From NCBI RefSeq assembly GCF_002234675.1, contig NC_019875.2, positions 26,719,818 through 26,783,817 of the forward strand: a DNA stretch of 64,000 nucleotides. The letters run 5' to 3'. The translations under genes and the position numbers were made by a program. Positions 12,001 to 22,975 of the stretch are shown in pieces. Within the stretch, counting starts at the first letter, position 1, and each line of letters begins with the position of its first letter. The notes below the pieces were generated by a model. That model did not search any database and was not told the DNA's origin. It saw only the letters and a program-made list of their open reading frames with translations. This DNA is from Oryzias latipes. Lineage: Eukaryota; Chordata; Actinopteri; Beloniformes; Adrianichthyidae.

Positions 12001-15000
12001 CATTACAGCTCGACATGTCTTGGTCTGTTGTTGTTTACAGGTAAAGAAGGGCGTGGTAACCAAAGGAGGGCGGTTTCGACCCAACAACTTGTCTTTCCGC
12101 ACACTCAGTGGACCGGTGTTGCTGCATCGCTCTTCTGTGAACAGGTGTGACCCTTTGCATTTACATCCGTGGTCTTCAACACCATCCTAGGGTCAAGATA
12201 TCTGTATGTGGTTACATGTGGTTCTGGACAATCGGGGTTAAAGGTCACTGCGTCTGCATCAATCATGTGGAAAATGACAGCAACGTTGGCCCTTTTTGTC
12301 TGCTTTCAGGGGAAAGGAGGATCTCCCCAGTCGTTGGTTGACGTTCTTCAGTGCTGTCAAGTCTAACGGGAATGTTTTTATCAGGGATTGTTCTTCTGTC
12401 CATTCTCTCGCCCTGCTGCTCTTCACAGACTGTGATCTAACAGAGACAGGTACGTCAGTCTGCAGCTCCACTTTTGTTCAAAGTGTCAAATAGAAAGATC
12501 AGAGATCCCCTAAACCCCCTGATGGCTATATCTATTTTCAGCTTTTTAAAGTCGCTTATGTCACTGTGGTATGTCACTTTCTAATGTACAGTAAACCCTT
12601 GTTTTTGGCGGGGGTTACGTTCCAAACAGAACCCGTGATGGTCAAAAGCCGTGAAATAGAAACCTTTATTTTATTTTTACAATTATTTTACAATTACCGT
12701 AAATTCCGGACTACAAAGCGCACCCAATTACAAGCCGCAACCACCCATATTCACGTGTTTGACTGCTTTTATACATACACAAGCCGCGTCAGAGTACAAG
12801 CCGCACATGTGATAGCCGATATTGTCATCCTGACAGATCACGCCCAGCATCCCAGAGTGAGTGCAATACATTAGCACATTGTGGGTGGTGCCGATTATGC
12901 CTCTGGGTCACGTATTTGAGTGTATCGACATCTGACAAACAGCATGGACCTATATTCTGTTCACAAGTCCCTCAGTTATGGTGTTTTTATTTCATTTTTT
13001 TTTTTTTACTTATTGACAATCTAGGTATCTAACATAAAATTACAAACAGTAACCATATAATCAACATTACATCCCTCAGTTATAATGAGGAAATTTACAT
13101 CCGCGATTCCACATTTCCCATGAGTCTTAGGGGCTAAAGGCGGGGCCAACGCCCGGCTCGCCATTCTGTTGTACGTGTTTAAGAATGAGCAAGTAGCAGC
13201 AGTGCATGGAGGGGTGAACGGGAAAAGCTCTCCTTCCGCTTGTGTCGCAGCAGCGTTATGGGAGTAACAGGACTGGTTAGAAAACACAACGGTAAAATAA
13301 AGCAGCGGCGACTGAAAAGCGCGCGCCTCAGCGCGATACGCGCGCCTCAGTGCGCGTCAGAATTCAGAAGCCTCTGCACTCCGCCGACGCCTCTGCGCTC
13401 CGCTCCCGCCCCGCGCGCTCCTTGTCTCCCCTTCCTATCTACTCCGACACCTCTGGCCAGCGCGGCTTCAAGGAGGAGCACTTCGTCCCCGTTGCGCCGG
13501 TGGACGGAGCGAATCGTGTCTGTGCAAAGCAATCGGACTTAATACTGTACGTTTTGTGTATGAGGGGCGGGTGCGTTGTTACGTGTGGGAGCCATCAGAC
13601 TGCCATCGGCCCCGCAGCTCAATCAGCAGGAGAAGATGTCTCCAGCTCACACGGAGGCTGTGAGTTTTTCAAAGCAAAATTCCGCTTTTACGGTTTCCTT
13701 AGAAACCGTAAACTGAGTGTACATTCACTCCATGCGCTGTTCTCTCCGTCACGCAGCAAACCGGCTTTTCCAAACCCGTTGGTGACGGTGGACTTTTTTA
13801 CGCTGCTTTTAACGATTGCTTTTAACTTGAAAGCTTCATCATAATGTAGCGGCGATCACGTGCACGTTGGGTCTAATGGCCCCAAAGGATTCTGGGATGC
13901 GGCCGGGCATGCGTGTTTCGTTTTGTTGAACCATGACTGAAGTGTCTAAGACCTGATGTCAAGTCCCTGCTGTTTGGCTGCTAAGAGGTGTGTTGAATAA
14001 AAATGCCTTGAGCTTGGTGTTAGATAAAGAATTCAAACTATTCACTGAGTTCGAAAATACGTGCATGGCGGCCGCTAATTAAATCCATAAATTAGCCGCG
14101 TCACTTAAAAAGCCGCAGGGCTGTAAGCGCAGGAAAAAAGTAGCGGCTTGTAGTCCGGAAATTACGGTAAATACTCTATTATACATTGAAAAGAAAGAAC
14201 AAACCATTTTACAGGTTCAAGCATTTGTTTCACAAATAAAAGTACAACAAATAACTTCTGTACTGTACTGTCAAGTAATAATTTTAATCATCAATGTGAA
14301 CAGAAGGCTTCAAATTGCGGAGATTAGCCCCGCCCACCGCGTCCCGAGTAATTGGATTAAACGGGAGAAAATTTAAAATGATTATGAAAAAAATACAAAG
14401 TACAGTGGGACAAATAGGGAGAAGAACATAGTGATAGGCAGTTGTCGCTCTTTTTTTCTTCTTTGCAAAAAGATCCTTATCCACCGACATGCAACCATCA
14501 AGAGAATTTGCACGTACGTAATGTAAATTTGGCAACGTGTACATATTAAACTGCAACGTTATTGACACACAGGTAGAGAAGAAGCGGAGTGACTTTTTAG
14601 CCAATCTGAATGCAGAACACAATGCACGATGCAAACCCGTGAAGTAGCGAAACCGTGAATTGTAAACCGCGTTATAGCAAGGGATCACTGTACACCCAGC
14701 AGCCAATTGGAATCGAGAATACACCCGGTCCATGGTATAACAGAAAGTAATGGACATGGATAGTTCTCGCCTCTGCATCTGTCCATTCCCCCTTGATCTA
14801 TTTAACCCAAGAATATTACAAAAAACCAGTGTTTTTATTTTACGTCTTGCAAATTCCTTTTGTCCCGTTGCAGTGAATGGGGACCGAGTGGAGGTGTCTT
14901 TTCCCGGACACTCGCTGATGCGCCTGGAGCTGTCAGTGGACACTTGGGAGCTGCTCTGGGAGCTCCGCACCTCCGTTCAGACCATGCTGTACCGAAACCT

Positions 15001-15127
15001 CAACAGCCCCAGCGACGCAAGGACTTCTCAAGACGGAAAACTTCTGTCCCTAATAGTAGAGCTGCTCAACAACACGGATTCAGACCATCTTCATCAAGGA
15101 CTGAGCAGAGAAGATGAGGTGGACTGA
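6071..15127 (+). CDS. dhx30: ATP-dependent RNA helicase DHX30, 19 exons
   Basis: DExH helicase of mitochondrial RNA granules needed for mitoribosome assembly; also a cytosolic RNA-binding protein. Exons: 6071-6242, 6434-6576, 6668-6778, 6846-7097, 7181-7330, 7409-7561, 7738-8211, 8299-8682, 8864-8942, 9011-9115, 9188-9363, 9445-9651, 9741-9822, 10125-10318, 10542-10701, 11686-11843, 12041-12144, 12310-12449, 14874-15127; phases agree, 1165 aa (human 1194). The N-terminus ([14 protein letters not shown]) is basic and hydrophobic, like a mitochondrial leader. dsRBD-like modules lie near residues 75-142 and 245-300. Helicase motifs: GETGCGKTT at about 424, DEVHERD at 527, MSAT at about 558, [13 protein letters not shown], and QRKGRAGR. 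Then follow the HA2 and OB-type C-terminal parts. For exon 4, donor 7098 with acceptor 7181 was preferred over a 44 bp alternative. Intron 18 (2.4 kb) holds nested transposons. Confidence 0.95.
11262..11632 (+). mobile_element. CCCACTCC-type MITE in dhx30 intron 15
   Basis: Starts TTAAAGACCCATTACGATG and retains the family blocks GAGTATTTCTTTGT and GTGAATCAGGCGCAGATG, then CTGTCCTAGAAAAC and AAAAGATGACTGGGAA at the right. A G run sits at about 11430. It is shorter than the fullest copy (61787-62394) and lacks part of the middle. Confidence 0.65.
12589..14690. mobile_element. Pogo/Tigger-like DNA element split by a second element
   Basis: Left end CAGTAAACCCTTGTTTTTGG and right end TAGCAAGGGATCACTG form imperfect inverted ends of the CAGT...CCCT type. 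Each is flanked by TA, as expected for Tc1/mariner-pogo insertion. The outer element survives as about 105 bp on the left and about 520 bp on the right. A different element of about 1.5 kb lies between. A full-length relative without the insert is at 56568-56943. No transposase frame is recognisable. Confidence 0.6.
12694..14170. mobile_element. Unclassified TIR element with CpG-rich core, inserted in the pogo-like element
   Basis: The termini match as an inverted repeat: TTACCGTAAATTCCGGACTA on the left against the complement of TAGTCCGGAAATTACGGTAA on the right, continuing into GCCGC-rich subterminal sequence. The core (about 13290-13640) is very rich in CpG and GCGC. No target duplication or transposase is clear, so I leave the superfamily open. 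Confidence 0.6.
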
Positions 15128-15362
15128 ACAACGTTTTAGACGTGCTTATGTTGTTGCTTTAAAACTGAACCAATGAGGATGATTTGTTTTGAAAGCACTT
15201 TTGATCATCAATGCAAATTCTTTTTTGCAGTCTTCTTCTTTGCTGTCCCTGTAAATGTTCAAATGTTTGTTTTGTAATAAGTTCAGATTTTCAGAAAGAA
15301 ATTAGATTCTACTCCTGTAAGTAAATATGAGTTTCATTGCGCTAAATTCTCTTATTTATTGC

Positions 15363-15368
15363 AATAAA
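15363..15368 (+). terminator. Probable dhx30 poly(A) signal
   Basis: AATAAA 236 bp after the dhx30 stop codon, followed by a GT/T-rich stretch. It is the first canonical signal downstream and would give a short 3' UTR. Confidence 0.6.
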
Positions 15369-15427
15369 TGCATCTGATTTATTAGAATGTTGATTTTTCT
15401 TGTTGAATTGCCTGTCAAGGAAAACCT

Positions 15428-16100
15428 TAAACTTCACTTTTGTTCAAAAACCCATCATCTTTTGATCTATTGTAAATGTATTCCCAGTGGTCTTTTAATT
15501 ATATTTATGACGTTTTGAGCCAAAATCAAAAAACCTGTGTCGACAGTTCCCCTGTTGCTGAAAGCTCTCTGTTTACATGATCTCCCGCTAGCTTGCAGCC
15601 CCTCACACCCCCAATCTAACATTAGAGTATTGGAGCTATCCAACCGGTTATGAGCCAGATCCACAAGTTAATGCATCAGAATGGAGCGGAGTGTATTTTC
15701 TACCTAACAAATACGGTTTTTATTTTTTTTGTCTGCTCCTGAATTACAATAATTTTGAGGGGGAAATAACCTAGAAATGGAATTTTAAGCTTATTTTTTC
15801 CATTTATCCCTTGTGCTATCCTAGGCACTTTAACATTGGGAGTTGGGTCATCTAGACCCACTAGACAGTGCGCTGAACCATTTTTCTTCAATGATTTGTG
15901 ATCTTCACTGGTGTCCATGGATTACATGAAATCTTTCCACCTTTGTCCACCTTTGTTATGGTAGGGAGAACATGTCAAAGTAAGGGTGGGGTCATCTAAG
16001 ATAGCACAAGGGTTAAAGGTCTTCCATCACTGAAAAATGCCACAAGAACACATTAAAAGCACCAAAAATATCATTTTAATTGAAGTGAGTCTAAGAAAAA
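15428..16100 (-). mobile_element. CCCACTCC-type MITE carrying a nested piggyBac-like MITE
   Basis: The + strand reads TTAAACTTCACTTTTG on the left and GAAGTGAGTCT on the right, with the family block CCCAGTGGTCTTTTAATTAT at about 15484. It fills the gap between the convergent dhx30 and gpt genes, and its right edge meets the gpt stop. A 205 bp piggyBac-like MITE interrupts it at 15808-16012. Confidence 0.65.
15808..16012. mobile_element. piggyBac-like MITE, copy 1
   Basis: 205 bp with inverted ends: CCCTTGTGCTATCCTAGGCA on the left and GATAGCACAAGGG on the right. It is flanked by TTAT and TTAA, consistent with the TTAA target of piggyBac elements. Related copies at 18777 and 34251 share the interior (for example CATGTAATCCATGGACACCA, here inverted). 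Confidence 0.75.
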
Positions 16101-19100
16101 TCCTTCATGAATTGTGTATGAAAGTCGCTTAGGCGCTGCAGGAGTTCTCCCAAAACGTCATGAGGTAACAGAATGCAAAATCTGAAAGGACAAGAGGAAA
16201 CAAACTTTAATAAATTGGTAAATGAGTTGATGTAGTAAGAACCTGGAACAAGCTTAATTTCTACCTGATGTGGAAGGTGCCCTCCTCCTGTCCGTAATCT
16301 GAACCAGGACTGGCCAACACTCCAGCTTCCTCCAGCAGCCGCAGACAGTAGAATGTGTCCGGTTGCATTCCCGCTTCCTAACAAAGGGACACAAGATTAA
16401 AATGAGGAGAAACGCATATCAGCAACTACATGTTCCGCCTGTTTCTCCTCAATCATTCAGTAACCTTTGCTTTCTGGATGGCTTTAGCTGGAAGATGGAT
16501 TCTGGGAAACGCAAATGCTCCTCCTTCCACTGCCTGACAGCTGAAACCCTGCAAGCTGTTGATCACCTCACAGGCTTTCTTCACATTTTTAACCACTGTG
16601 GACCTGATGTGTTGCGTCTCCTGCATGGAGAAAGACTCATAAGACCCTCAAATAACTCCATAAATACAGTACACAATAGAGAACAACATGGCATTCTTTG
16701 CAACAGAAGAGCCTGAAAGCGCAAGCTCACCTGATAATAAAGGAGGTATGAAGGGTCTCCTGGCTGAGGAGGATTTGTCATGAGATCCAGGGCAATTTGA
16801 CCCAAAACAGGCGGAGAGGAATCCGCACAAAACAGGGTGTAGATGTATTTCTTCACAGCAGGATCCAGATTTACAAGCTCAACATATCCGCCACGCAGAC
16901 CACACCTGATGGAAGGTTGGTAAATGAGGTGTTTGCTTGTCCATCATCACAGCTTATTTGAAATCTCGTGGTTGCATTTAATACTACAGATATAACAGAT
17001 GTTCTTTTACTTTTTCTGAATAACTCATCACTCAACAAACACCACACTGCAAAAACAGAGCCCTAAACAAGTCATAAAGTCAGAAATCTGGAAGAAAAAA
17101 ATTGTAAAGATTTTTAAAAATTTGCCTTATGGAGTAAGACATTCTTTTAAAAAGAAATCTTATTTTAATAAAAGAAATTCTAGTCACTATGACATGTTTT
17201 GTTAAAGTAGAAGTTTTTCTTACAAGACAGAAAAAAAGCGTCTTTTACTTTCCAAAGATTCTAATTTTGCATTTTTTAAGTTTCAAATTATTTGGTCTGA
17301 AAAAGTAAAAGCTGAGTGATGGTCATAAACGGAGAACATTTCACTTGAATTATAAATTAACTGAATTTCTAGTGTTTCCTTCTTAATCTTAAAAGTTTGT
17401 TTTCTTCTCTAAATCACAAAATGATTGAGTTTCAGGAAAAGCCTCTTAAAAAGGGACTCATACGAGAAAAGGAGAACTCACTCTCCCATAAAGCCTTTGG
17501 ATGCTGAGTGAAAGGACGCCAGCTCCACCGTGTCGGACAGAGGAGGCCCCATTTCAGACAGAACTCTTTTGTACGAGACAAACTCCTTTTCCCCGTAAAT
17601 GCAGCCTTGATAAACCTGAGGAGGAGAAAATTATTTTGATTTGGTGTTTACTGCATGATGGGATGGATTTTGAACCACCCACCTCATCAGCCAGAAGGAA
17701 GAGTCTTTTCTCCGAAGCAAACCGGATCACCTCTTGCATTGACTTTCTGCTCTGAACTTGACCTGCGGGACATCAAAACCGGACCCGTCAATCATCCTGA
17801 CCCGCCTCCTCAGAAAACTCTCCCTGATGCGCTGGGGGGATTTCAGCACCTGCCGGGTTTCCGGGGTTGATGACGTACAGGGCAATGGGGTGACACGCTC
17901 CCTTGCATGACTCCAGAGCTCGGTGCAGCTCCTCCACCTGCAGCTCCCAGCCCCTCTCCTCACTCAGGTAGTAGGGGACGACCACTCCACCTAGCCCCTC
18001 TATGGACAGGGTGGTGGTGCTGTAGCACGGCGCTGGAGTCAGCACTCCAGTTGGGTATGGCGCCTCAGCGTTCACCAAGACATTTAAAATCCTCTGATGT
18101 GGAAAAGTCACAAATGAGAGGAAGCTGGAAGACAGGACGGTTTGTGGAGGTGATGGAGGTCACCTACCGTCAGCGCCCATTGAGAGCCACAGCAGAGAAA
18201 GATGTTTTCAGGGTTGGACTGAACGCCTCCATCTCGTCTGCTTATGAATTCAGACACTCTCTGGACTATTTCTGGTAGTCCCCCTGTGGCTGAGTAAGAC
18301 CCTAAAGAGAATGAGCATTTTGAGAAAACGAATGTCTCCGAAACGGCTCAATTTCAAACATATTTTTACCAAACCTGTTTCTTTTTTTTCCTGCAACAGT
18401 CCTGGACTACAAGAACCAGGTGGTTTTCACGGTTCTTCCTTTGTGCTGCACATTTGAACGAAATTTTTGCCATCGCCACATAATCAATAACTTACCAAAA
18501 CCTCCTCTGAGCCACGAAACCAAAACATACGTGTCGCGGATATTCAAAGAAGGTTTAAAATTTGTTATGGGATGGCCGTTTGGGTGGGAAATTGGGAAAT
18601 TTGGTGATTTTTTACATTTTTGCACGATATGGGAAAAATTTCACCAGCTTAAGTCTACAACCACAACCAAAGTTTTGTTGACCGCTGACCTTGGAAAGAG
18701 GACGCCATCTTGAAATTTCCAAAAAATATTACCTTTATTACTTTCTACAAATCTAAACTCCTCCTAGGGATTTTAGCCCTTATGCTATCTCAGATGATCC
18801 CCCCCTTACATTGACGTGTTCTTCCTACCATGACAAAGGTGGATAAAGGTGGAAAGATTTCATGTAATCCATGGACACCAGTGAAGATCACAAATCATTG
18901 AAGAAAAAAGGTTCAGAGCACTGTCTAGTGGGTCTAGATGACCCAACTCCCAACATTAAAGTGCCTAGGATAGCACAATCACCTCAAAACGCTTTCAGCA
19001 TTGTTAGAAAACTGCTCAGTAAAAAATGTTGGATTGAGATTAGAACCACACTAGCGTGGCGAGCTGGAAAAAGTGACGTGAGTGTTTTTTACCTGAATAT

Positions 19101-20133
19101 ACATGAATCCTGGGCTCAAATTAAACAAAATCATATATATAATATGATAAGAACATGTTCGAAATTTGAGCATGGCTACCAAAAAGCTTCCGTTGCCAAG
19201 GAAATCCAAAAACGTACTTTTGCAGATTCTTCTAAAAATGACACAGACTTGTTCATCACCCCCAGGCAACCAAAAGATAAAATGGTTGCTATGGAGTTTC
19301 AATCAACAGAAAACCCACCATTCTGAGATAAGTTTTTTTTAAGGAATTTCTTATCTCTGACAGCATCAAAAGGGGACAGTAAGGGGCATGTAGCAGCCAC
19401 ATACTATTTTAATTTTTAAATTTAAGTTTTTATTTCCTTATCATGTTATTTATTGTGGTTCTGATACAAGATAACTGAAAACAAATAATGAAATACATGA
19501 AAAGAAAATATAAATTATTCAAATTTTAGATTTTTTCCCCCCAATAAACATGGAAAAACACAAAATGAAGAGTCTTAAACTGATTAAGTGAAATCATAAT
19601 TATGGTTAAACTGATGGGTTGTTTTTTTTTTGCTTTTATTTTTTTACTGGCGACCCCCCACAGAGCTCTCACCCACGCTCCATCCAGCACATCCATCCAG
19701 CAGCTTCTGAGCCCTCTGTCTGACATCCACAGGCAGTTTTTCACCGTTCATCAACTGGGGGTAAAGACATGCTGCAAGAACCTGTCAAACCACAAACAGT
19801 TTAGGTTCAGGGGGTTCAGAAAAAAGTTAGACAAACTTGTAGACTTTTACCTGCCGGACAAATGTCAGAGGCTTCACACCTCCTCTGTGTGGGTCACCCC
19901 AGGAGACATCTATTACCTCTTTGAAGGGCTTTTTTACTCCCTATGGAGGCAGAAACATCAGACACCAAACCATGAAACTGTTCTTTTTTACCCCCAGAAA
20001 TGCATGAATGGTTTTCTTTTGTCTTTACCTGTCTGAGATCTTCCTTGATCTGTTTTGTCCATCTGGCCAGAAGCGAATATTCCAGTGTTTTCATGTTTTT
20101 CACGTTTGAGCTGATCTCCTGCAGAACGGACAT
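16091..20133 (-). CDS. gpt: Alanine aminotransferase (ALT/GPT family), 11 exons
   Basis: PLP enzyme that interconverts alanine and 2-oxoglutarate with pyruvate and glutamate. Exons in gene order: 20029-20133, 19851-19940, 19673-19781, 18168-18301, 17850-18093, 17683-17762, 17482-17615, 16731-16905, 16465-16620, 16265-16377, 16091-16181; phases agree, 476 aa (human GPT 496). Visible signatures are [10 protein letters not shown], the PLP-pocket stretch [10 protein letters not shown] (human has NPGNPTG), FLLADEVYQ, and the Schiff-base lysine in [14 protein letters not shown] (K294). Fold-type I class I/II layout throughout. The N-terminus [15 protein letters not shown] shows no mitochondrial presequence, which favours a cytosolic ALT1-like enzyme, but whether the gene is gpt or a fish gpt2-like paralogue is unsettled. 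Intron 3 contains two kinds of repeats. The gene lies tail-to-tail with dhx30 and head-to-head, 7.3 kb away, with sharpin. Confidence 0.93.
18421..19330 (+). repeat. Interspersed repeat in gpt intron 3, split by a piggyBac-like MITE
   Basis: Blocks such as TCTTCTAAAAATGACACAGA, then CACCCCCAGGCAACCAAAAG and GGTTGCTATGGAG, recur with changes at about 30590-30710 in sharpin intron 2. The left part (CATCGCCACATAAT) matches 30400-30420. The family is unknown to me and has no clear terminal repeats. Confidence 0.5.
18777..18979. mobile_element. piggyBac-like MITE, copy 2
   Basis: Begins CCCTTATGCTATCTCAGATG and shares the whole interior with copies at 15808 and 34251, including the block ending at CATGTAATCCATGGACACCA. 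The right end stops at GATAGCACAA without the final GGG, so it is worn at that side. Confidence 0.65.
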
Positions 20134-22400
20134 GATCGCTCCTCTCTTTCCTCACACCAGAAGCTACAAGGAGCTCATGTGAACTGCTTTGGTTTTTCCA
20201 GTCAGCTTTTTGTCTTCCAGTTAAAGAAAATGTGGTGAGCTGTTCTTTATTAACAGTTTTATAAAATGAGATGCTGCCGGCAAGATAATGTTTTCCACAG
20301 TCCTGCAATGATGTACTTTGCAACCATGAAGGGAACACCGGCTCTGTTACATTTTAACTTTCGTCCTGACTGTGCATGACATTAAAAATTCCCTAAAGTC
20401 ATCTAAATTCTGTTCAATTTACATTTTTTTCTTTACATTCTTAGCTTTGACTGATTCTCTGTTGAATAAAATAAAAATAATGTACTCTTTTTTTTTTTAA
20501 ACGTGTTCAAACTATTTTTGATGCCAGAATATACCGTCACATAAAAAGGTCGAAAGTGCAAAACGTGCAGTTTATACAAGAGGAAGAAAACATCAAAAAC
20601 AAGCATGTAAGAATAAATTAAGTTGTATTTTTTCTTTAATATTTTGCTTTTCGCTGTTTGTTTATTTTTAAGTGCTACCAGGATTTTTTTCAAGCTGTAA
20701 CTGACTTTTTCTCTGTTTCTAACTATCAATTTAAATGGTGGTTGTGTTAAACTGTTTTCTGAAAGCAAAACTGAATAAAGTTGAGTTTGTTGTCTTGTGG
20801 TTTTCTGTCTTTTTTTTGTCTTTGTCCTTGTAGAAACTTACCTACTCATTAAATGTGTGTAAATTAGGAAAGAGGTTTGTTGAAAATGTCACTTGAAAGT
20901 TTTCTGTAAATAAATGACAAATGGCACCAACTGGTTCATTCCATGAACTTCCCCTCCGTTTTGTTCCTCTGTCGTTTTTTTTATATAACTCTGTAAATGA
21001 TCTTATTTTATTTCACACGTGTTGTTGTAAGGGGAACATAAATAAGAACTTTATACAATGCAGTGAGGTTCAGCAAAAGGTCGTGTAGAAATCTATGTTG
21101 TACTTTTTTTTACTTGTTGCTTCCAATACTAGAAAAGTTTTCATTGAAGGTGCAAACAAGAGGATATATAGTTGTAATTTTAAGGTTAACTTCTATACCT
21201 TGAAGCTTTAAAAGTATTTTAGGTATTTTTTAAACCGTAAAACAAAAAAAAAACAACGATATCATCGCTCACTTTTTCTCTCCACTCATAAGCAACCATT
21301 AATCACTTTATTTATGGGGCACTTTTTTATCAATATGGTGTCAAACACAATGTGCTTGACATAAAAGATGTGCAAAAAACATTAGTTAAAATAACAAACA
21401 GTCGTAAAAAAACATTAGATCAAAAGCAACAACAATCAAAGAGAAAAAGACAGGAAAAGTGGCAGTAATTAACTTTTTCCTATGTTTGCCTTTTAGGTTT
21501 TGGCTCCAACTCCTTAACAGTATCTAAATGTTGTCTGGAAGTGTTTTTTTCTCACTTCTTTGATCTTTTTCCAATGGAATTTGAACTTCAACCAAATAAT
21601 GTGAAAGTGAGTGATTTGTAAAAAGAAAATTGCATGTTTTTTTCTATTGCAGTTTATCTACAGGCTGTATGTTGCTTTTCTGTGTATTACAGCAGAGTTC
21701 CATGCAGTTGGTTAAAAATAAAGGACTTTCAGGGATTCTCTTAAAAACTTCAACAAAACAAATCAAAAATTTTTTTTATTTTTTTGATTTGAAATGGTTT
21801 ATTTCAAGCAATCAAGTAAGAATAATTCACAAAAACAATATGATCATCAGTTATACATTCATACATTGACGTGTCAAACTTAGGATAATTCAACCTAAAA
21901 ATAAATATTGCTTGAAAAGGAGTGGAAGGAAGCGAATTTCGATAATCTCACCCCTGTTCTACTGTAACCATTTTATTACATGATTTATCATTATCCGGTT
22001 CATAAATTTCATCAGACAGAATTCAGAATCCTTAGGTATCAATAAAGCACATGACAAAGATGAATTACTTCATAAATATGTAAAAATAGACATAACAATT
22101 TTAGAAATCAACACAGCAAATGCATATGAGTTTTCTAAAATATATGCAGATTATATTCATTAGAAAAATTATGTTTATGATTAAAAAATAATACTATATC
22201 AGAAAAATATACATAATACTTTTTCAAAAATCTTCACACCAAAAATTGATCAAGTATCAAAAGTTAAAAATATGTGCAAACATCACTAATATGTGAATTT
22301 ATTATTCATTCTAATTGAATTTTCCGCAAATGTTAAATGATTCATAAAATTAAACTTACAGCTCCTCAAAACAGCTTGAAGTTTGCCTACATTATGATTG
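20134..22400. other. Gene-free region upstream of gpt
   Basis: The first few hundred bases should contain the gpt promoter and 5' UTR, but I see no decisive motif. The remainder is AT-rich, with scattered poly-A and poly-T runs and no recognisable gene, RNA or terminal repeats. Confidence 0.5.
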
Positions 22401-22404
22401 ACAC

Positions 22405-22680
22405 TTGCACGGTGGCGCAGTGGTTAGTGCTCTTGCCTCACAGCAAGAAGGCCCCTCGTTCAAGTACTGGCTGGGGGAACTGATGCAGAACACCAATGGG
22501 GGACCTTTCTGTGTGGAGTTTGCATGGTGTCCCTGTGCATGCATTGGTTTTCTCCAGGGACTTCCTCCCACTGTCCAAAAACATGCTTCATGGGTTAATT
22601 GTTAACTCTAAATTGTGTGTGTGAATGTGTGTGTGATTGTGGCCCTGCTATAGACTGGCGAACTGTCCAGGGTTCACTCA
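22405..22680 (+). mobile_element. tRNA-derived SINE
   Basis: Opens with GGTGGCGCAGTGGTTAGTGC, an A-box-like stretch, then GCCTCACAGCAAGAAGG and a degraded B box near 22458. It continues with the TGTGTGGAGTTTGCATGGTG and CCTCCCACTGTCCAAAAACA blocks widespread in teleost SINEs, a GT-rich patch, and GACTGGCGAACTGTCCAGGG. About 5-10 per cent of positions look off the consensus as I remember it. Confidence 0.7.
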
Positions 22681-22868
22681 ATTTGTCAAGTAAATTTGTT
22701 GTAAATAATTATGTTTAATTCTTCAGCAGCATCTAAAAACACATAAACACTGCAGTTTTTAGATTGTGATAGAAATTTATTATGATAACATAACATGGCA
22801 GCATATATCGGGACAAAAACTGGGAAACAATTGTTCTCAACTCCAACCATCTTTTGGTCTATTTTCAA

Positions 22869-22877
22869 AGTGTTGCC
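22869..22877. repeat. Left 9 bp target-site duplication of the foldback-like element
   Basis: AGTGTTGCC, repeated exactly at 26667-26675 directly outside the opposite inverted end. Confidence 0.9.
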
Positions 22878-22975
22878 ACGACGCTGAAGTTGGCTTCCGA
22901 TTCACAGCTTCCGATTCGCGAAGGCACAAAAGAAACATTCCGCTGCATTTTTCGCATTAAGATCACCCAAAACCG

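Noticed and set aside
13350-13844. A 164-codon frame in the CpG-rich core
   Set aside because: It overlaps other equally long frames on both strands, as expected of GC-rich DNA. No domain is recognisable, and it lies within a TIR element.
14284-14970. A 228-codon open frame on the minus strand in dhx30 intron 18
   Set aside because: It runs across the right part of the pogo-like element and into the dhx30 final exon on the opposite strand. Composition and sequence resemble no known protein.
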